From positions 1,798,001-1,862,000 of the forward strand of contig JAFCIZ010000006.1 in assembly GCA_017871115.1 (NCBI GenBank): a stretch of 64,000 bases of DNA, in the 5' to 3' direction. The DNA is from Cunninghamella blakesleeana. Taxonomy: Eukaryota; Mucoromycota; Mucoromycetes; Mucorales; Cunninghamellaceae. Made by a program: the position numbers and the translations under genes. Under the pieces are notes generated by a model that did no database searches, was not told the DNA's origin, and saw only the letters and a program-made list of their open reading frames with translations. Numbering within the stretch: the first letter of the stretch is position 1; each line of letters opens with the position of its first letter. Of this stretch, positions 61,601 through 64,000 are shown one piece after another.

Positions 61601-61894
61601 CCAATAATATTTGCTAGTAGAGGATTGAAGAATAGTGAATTAAACTATGGTGCCACTAAATTAGAATGTCTTGCTTTGGTATGGAGTTTACAAATATTCA
61701 GACCGTATTTATTGGGAAAGAAGTTTACTGTTATATCTGATCATTCGCCGCTAAAATGGTTAATTGAATCGCCAAAAGCTACTGGAATTGTTGCAAGATG
61801 GATCACATATTTGGCCGATTATGAATTTGAAATCAAATATAGGGCTGGAAGAAAACAAGAAGCTGCCGATTTTCTTTCAAGACTAGGCTACTAA
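58649..61894 (+). CDS. pol: Retrotransposon Pol: protease, reverse transcriptase, RNase H
   Basis: Expressed as a Gag-Pol fusion after a -1 shift; 1081 residues counted from the heptamer. A disordered Asn-rich linker (about 1-215) precedes a retropepsin-like protease (about 275-385). Its active-site triplet is D296-C-G (LIDCGAARACMS) instead of the usual D-S/T-G, with a later ILG-like strand (HIVLGTSWLD). An acidic Asp/Glu/Ser tract (about 440-475) separates it from RT. RT (about 670-860) has KKNGEYRMVVDYRKLN, DLRSGFHQVPL, the FxTxFGTYQYEMLPMGL block and catalytic F815-I-D-D818. The connection GFLGLASYYRRFVKGF leads to RNase H (about 960-1075) with VVCDASQLGLGSIL, LECLALVWSL and FTVISDHSPLKWL. 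It ends at RNase H; there is no integrase in this frame. Confidence 0.93.
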   Translation, partial: KKLNRAIVTDGQLGIPITKSIHPNNNQLYQENNINKYHNYNTPNNSNINTRNYNTNTYVPHNIMDNHNDYLSAQNHYYLQNILDSDQEINDCDFNVAANPKPPVVEKAIRKPRTRKTIEKPSTSAAATKSIPQQIQQDIRDHTHVPPQNNPFFQNVFSQHPNQDVAEPSKSNNNDMMEEVQIINDKRKKVSIQEPPVDKKKKTPKRKSQPLSINYNISEDILHQKANINVGDLITISAPLRRELITACRQSRIKRPIDKGKEKDVQLNSIDNSDVVTTAAYADIMVNDVKVTGLIDCGAARACMSRAMMKSLDLEIDAPSTSIFVMGNGTKQPALGVIHDVPITVGKGLTIPIDVEVLPKCPPHIVLGTSWLDHAQAVINFKTGTLKVTYKRRTQEIPITYIKSNERPYTYQRVTNARYELEQPQGEDVAENISSASDSEDDTDSNDEDSTDDGDSTDSNEEDAVQDDEDFYLMDDHAKSPVIQTRPNKDEGTMMILSGSTGLSIPPYHICQINYAIDENIIVPHLKHLDEFLDKHEDFDVILEIINKTEDMMEIPPNNVLGEFINRKQFPIQKDPYVEYTGYDFEDHYRELPPSLLEDDTEEIILDPNIKGKIQMGDIPEEYKKKFYKLIHHYQDIFDWNNDKMGKTTLIEHEIILKENTLPIRHRPYRLGPSEQEYLKNELNRLCELGIIKPSNSPFTAPIILVKKKNGEYRMVVDYRKLNTHTKVDSYPLPRIDDLIDELGKSKIFSALDLRSGFHQVPLKESSKELTGFTTKFGTYQYEMLPMGLVNSPATFQRLIDICYKDLLHSNLVAFIDDLNVHSKNLDQHLIDLERLFEYTRRGGLVFNIEKCIFFKDELKFLGYIITAEGIKTDPDKIAKVKDYPIPKTIKQVRGFLGLASYYRRFVKGFAATARPLHDQTKTKKRIPWTEDTTKAFEKLKENLINAPILRRPDFDKPFIVVCDASQLGLGSILTQLDDDGREHPIIFASRGLKNSELNYGATKLECLALVWSLQIFRPYLLGKKFTVISDHSPLKWLIESPKATGIVARWITYLADYEFEIKYRAGRKQEAADFLSRLGY

Positions 61895-62165
61895 AATAAC
61901 AAAATGCAAAAATATAAATACATATATATATATATATATAAAAAAAAAAAAAAAAAAAAAAAAACAAAAAACAAACAAAAACAAAAAAAAAAAAAAAATT
62001 CAATTACTTACCAATCGACCAAGTTTTGCTGAAGTCGTAAAAAGCTGCATATATTCAGATAAATACAATATATATAACAACAATACAATCAACATAATCA
62101 ACATAAATACTGAAACAATATTCAACAAACAATCTAATTAAAAATACACAACAAATAACAGCAAA
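61895..62165 (+). other. A-rich spacer between pol and integrase ORF
   Basis: A 271-nt non-coding stretch between RNase H and the integrase ATG. It has an AT run (61922-61940), then about 60 nt of nearly pure A (61941-61998), then less biased sequence leading to ACAGCAAAATGG. There is no frame linking pol to integrase and no clear GT-AG pair that would fuse them. It could serve as a leader for separate initiation. Confidence 0.7.
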
Positions 62166-63479
62166 ATGGAACAAATCAAAATCGACTTGATAAAAAATTA
62201 TTTAACAACACTAAAATTACCTGATAACATCACCAAAAAGGAAAAGAATTATTTACAAAAACATTCCCATAAATTTATATTACATAATAACGATCTATAC
62301 AGATACAACATCAACTTGCAGACGATCAGAAAAGTTTTGAATAAAGATCAAGTTTCAGAAGCACTATACATGCATCATCAACATCCATTAGGAGGACACA
62401 TGGGGTATCACAACACCTTATTTAAACTTGCAAACCATTATTATTGGGAAAACATGACAAAAGATGTACAAAACTATGTCAAAAACTGCAGTAGATGTCA
62501 AACCACAGGACCTGCCAAACATAACGAATTGTTACATCCTATTCCAACTTCATCTAAACCTTTTTTCCAATGGGCATTAGATGTCAAACACATCTCTACT
62601 TCTAAAAATGGATATAGATATATAGTTGCTGGTATTGATTATCTAACTAAATGGGTTGAAGCTCGAGCATTAAAATTTCAAACTGCAGCTGAAATTGCTT
62701 TATTTATTTATGAAGATATCATATGTCGCCACGGTACACCGCATATAATTATAACTGATAATGGAAAACCATTTATAGGTGATCTAATCAAGAAAGTCTG
62801 TTTCTATTATAAAATTCATCACAAGACTATAAGCGTTGGAAATTCACAAGCGAATGGGCTGATAGAAAAGTTTAATTCCACGTTAGGTGCTATTCTAAAG
62901 AAGCTAAATAATAAAGAAAAACAAGTATGGGATCAATATCTACCTTCTGTTCTATTTGCTTATAGGACTATTAAACAAAAATCAACAAATTATTCTCCAT
63001 TTTATTTGACTTACGGTTATGAAGCAAAGACACCTTATGACACAATCTTAAATATACCTTTGGAAACAAACTCTGCAAGTTTTCAAAATCAGCTAAGGGA
63101 ACGCGCCACAAAAGAATTATTAGCACTGAAACAGATAAGAGAAGACGCTGCAGAATTTATACAAAAATCCCAAAAGAATCAAAAGAAGGCTATTGATAAG
63201 AAGATAAATAATCACAAGAAAGAATGGAAGCCGCCTTTTAGAACTGGTGATATTGTTATGATGTATGTTGGAAGAAAACCAAACTCTTGGGGTGGAAAAA
63301 TATCTGACAACTGGAAGGGCAAATATATTATTCATCAATGTTTAGGCAAAGGAACATATTTGATAAAAGAATTCAACGTGACCAACACTAAACTAAGAAG
63401 GATACACGGAAACAAATTAAAGTTATTACAGATGCCTGATGTATTTTGGATTGACTTTTCCAAAAAGACAATTGTTTAA
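62166..63479 (+). CDS. int: Retrotransposon integrase in its own ORF
   Basis: An intact frame of 437 residues starting at an ATG in good context (A at -3, G at +4). The N-terminal zinc-binding domain shows His residues in HHQHPLGGHMG (about 70-78) and C108-x2-C111 (NCSRCQ). The catalytic core has D139 (WALDVKH), D198 (IIITDNGKPF) and E234 (QANGLIEKFN), with the D-to-E gap of 35 residues typical of retroviral-type integrases. The C-terminus has a GPY/F-like module (GDIVMMYVGRKPN, NWKGKYIIHQCLGKGTYLI) and no chromodomain. In standard Ty3/Gypsy elements this domain is the last part of Pol; here it is in a different frame from pol and 271 nt away, so it must be translated from a separate start or a separate RNA. 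Confidence 0.94.
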   Translation: MEQIKIDLIKNYLTTLKLPDNITKKEKNYLQKHSHKFILHNNDLYRYNINLQTIRKVLNKDQVSEALYMHHQHPLGGHMGYHNTLFKLANHYYWENMTKDVQNYVKNCSRCQTTGPAKHNELLHPIPTSSKPFFQWALDVKHISTSKNGYRYIVAGIDYLTKWVEARALKFQTAAEIALFIYEDIICRHGTPHIIITDNGKPFIGDLIKKVCFYYKIHHKTISVGNSQANGLIEKFNSTLGAILKKLNNKEKQVWDQYLPSVLFAYRTIKQKSTNYSPFYLTYGYEAKTPYDTILNIPLETNSASFQNQLRERATKELLALKQIREDAAEFIQKSQKNQKKAIDKKINNHKKEWKPPFRTGDIVMMYVGRKPNSWGGKISDNWKGKYIIHQCLGKGTYLIKEFNVTNTKLRRIHGNKLKLLQMPDVFWIDFSKKTIV

Positions 63480-63647
63480 AAAAAAAAAAAAAATTTTTTA
63501 AAAAAAAAAAAAAAGAAAAAAAAAAAAAATAATGATAAAACAAAAAGGAGAAAAATTGAAATTCCGAAAAGAAAAATAGATATAAAAAAAAAAAAAAAAA
63601 AAATAGTAAAAATTTTTAATTATATTTTATAAAATAACAATCTTAAC
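63480..63647 (+). other. Second A-rich spacer of the retrotransposon
   Basis: 168 nt dominated by A-runs (63480-63530 and about 63588-63603), again placed directly before an ORF. It resembles the pol-integrase spacer in composition rather than in exact sequence. Confidence 0.6.
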
Positions 63648-64000
63648 ATGAATTCAAACAACACTACAAGTATTCTTTTTCAAGGTCTTAATATTCAAGA
63701 TATATTCTCGGATACAAGTAACTCGGATCCCATGGAAACAAAATTGAATAGTGAAGCTGATATGATGGTGGATCAACTGTTCAATGAATCTATGATGATA
63801 TGGCTAAACCAAGATTATACCGTTGATGATCATTTGAAATTTATGATCACAAACAATTTTAATAAGTTTACTGATCATTGTATTGCTGAACTGGATAACA
63901 AATGGCGAAAAGAAAGCTTATTAGATAATACTATTATTCCTGATACTATTACTTACCTTCATAATATTTTTAAGAAGCCAAATACGAATTCCCAAAAAAG
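63648..64000 (+). CDS. Fourth ORF of the retrotransposon (partial, unknown)
   Basis: An ATG at 63648 opens a frame that is still open at the window end (117 codons visible). It begins MNSNNTTSILFQGLNIQDIF. The product is acidic, rich in Asn, Asp and Thr, with helical stretches (MMVDQLFNESMMIWLN, KFMITNNFNKFTDHCIAEL) but no signal peptide and no membrane helix so far, so an envelope-type protein is not supported. Codon use resembles the other element ORFs. Its place after integrase, where the 3' LTR would usually be expected, makes it an extra gene of the element; a host gene downstream of a hidden boundary is the alternative. Confidence 0.6.
   Translation, partial: MNSNNTTSILFQGLNIQDIFSDTSNSDPMETKLNSEADMMVDQLFNESMMIWLNQDYTVDDHLKFMITNNFNKFTDHCIAELDNKWRKESLLDNTIIPDTITYLHNIFKKPNTNSQK

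Larger units (their letters stand above)
56705..64000 (+). mobile_element. Ty3/Gypsy-type LTR retrotransposon (3' end outside window)
   Basis: In order: candidate 5' LTR, primer-binding site, leader, gag, pol (protease, RT, RNase H) in the -1 frame, an A-rich spacer, a separate integrase ORF, a second A-rich spacer and a fourth ORF leaving the window. RT before RNase H, and integrase after both, is the Ty3/Gypsy order (not Copia). All frames are intact and all catalytic residues except a variant protease triplet are canonical, so the insertion is probably young and possibly active. There is no chromodomain at the integrase end. LTR limits are provisional because the 3' LTR is not visible. Confidence 0.92.

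Noticed and set aside
62166..63479. Integrase as a decayed fragment cut off by a frameshift
   Set aside because: The ORF has its own well-placed ATG, all HHCC and DDE residues, and a complete C-terminus; pol also ends cleanly after RNase H.
1..64000. CRISPR arrays, tRNA or rRNA genes
   Set aside because: No regularly spaced identical repeats with unique spacers, and no cloverleaf or rRNA signature on either strand; tandem repeats seen are simple microsatellites.
63648..64000. Envelope gene after integrase
   Set aside because: No signal peptide, cysteine pattern or membrane helix in the visible 117 residues.

Overview
The window is a strongly AT-rich nuclear segment of a fungus, most likely an early-diverging lineage such as Mucoromycota. 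It has short GT-AG introns (mostly 50-180 nt), many small exons and Asn/Gln/Ser-rich coding repeats. The nuclear genes (SLU7, RNA1/RanGAP, GDI1, GTR1, endopolyphosphatase, MSH1, Gms1-like transporter) have fungal counterparts. The species-level assignment is an inference and is not proven by the sequence.

From 1 to about 56 kb the window is ordinary gene-dense chromosome. In order it holds: the 5' end of an unknown gene (-); SLU7 splicing factor (-); an SRPBCC/AHSA1-like protein (+); a single-pass membrane protein with PPxY motifs (-); ribosomal protein eL22 (-); vacuolar endopolyphosphatase PPN1 (+); RanGAP/RNA1 (-); AP-2 alpha adaptin (+); an NSE2/MMS21 SUMO ligase (+); Rab GDI (-); a small Merlin-like DNA transposon; an orphan low-complexity protein (+); REV1 (-); a STIMATE/YPL162C-type membrane protein (+); a UBP2/USP25/28-like protein that has lost its catalytic cysteine (-); GTR1/RagA GTPase (+); a CCDC90/DUF1640 mitochondrial protein (+); a second orphan (+); a UDP-galactose-type nucleotide-sugar transporter (+); a DUF2415 WD40 protein (-); and mitochondrial MSH1 (+). 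For the multi-exon genes I joined exons by hand. In every case the reading phase stays consistent from start to stop and the length fits the family.

From about 56.5 kb to the right edge lies a Ty3/Gypsy LTR retrotransposon with intact reading frames. It has a candidate 5' LTR, a candidate primer-binding site, gag, and pol (protease-RT-RNase H) in the -1 frame. A slippery heptamer touches the gag stop codon and is followed by a strong hairpin. Integrase sits in a physically separate ORF behind an A-rich spacer, and a fourth ORF behind another A-rich spacer runs off the window. The 3' LTR is not in view.

The items most worth a second look are: (i) the retrotransposon architecture (-1 frameshift, detached integrase, extra ORF, A-rich intercistronic spacers); (ii) the apparently catalytically dead UBP2/USP25/28 homologue (Cys to Ala, third triad residue to Cys); and (iii) the Merlin-like element whose transposase converges on, and overlaps, a second ORF encoding a basic/acidic accessory protein.
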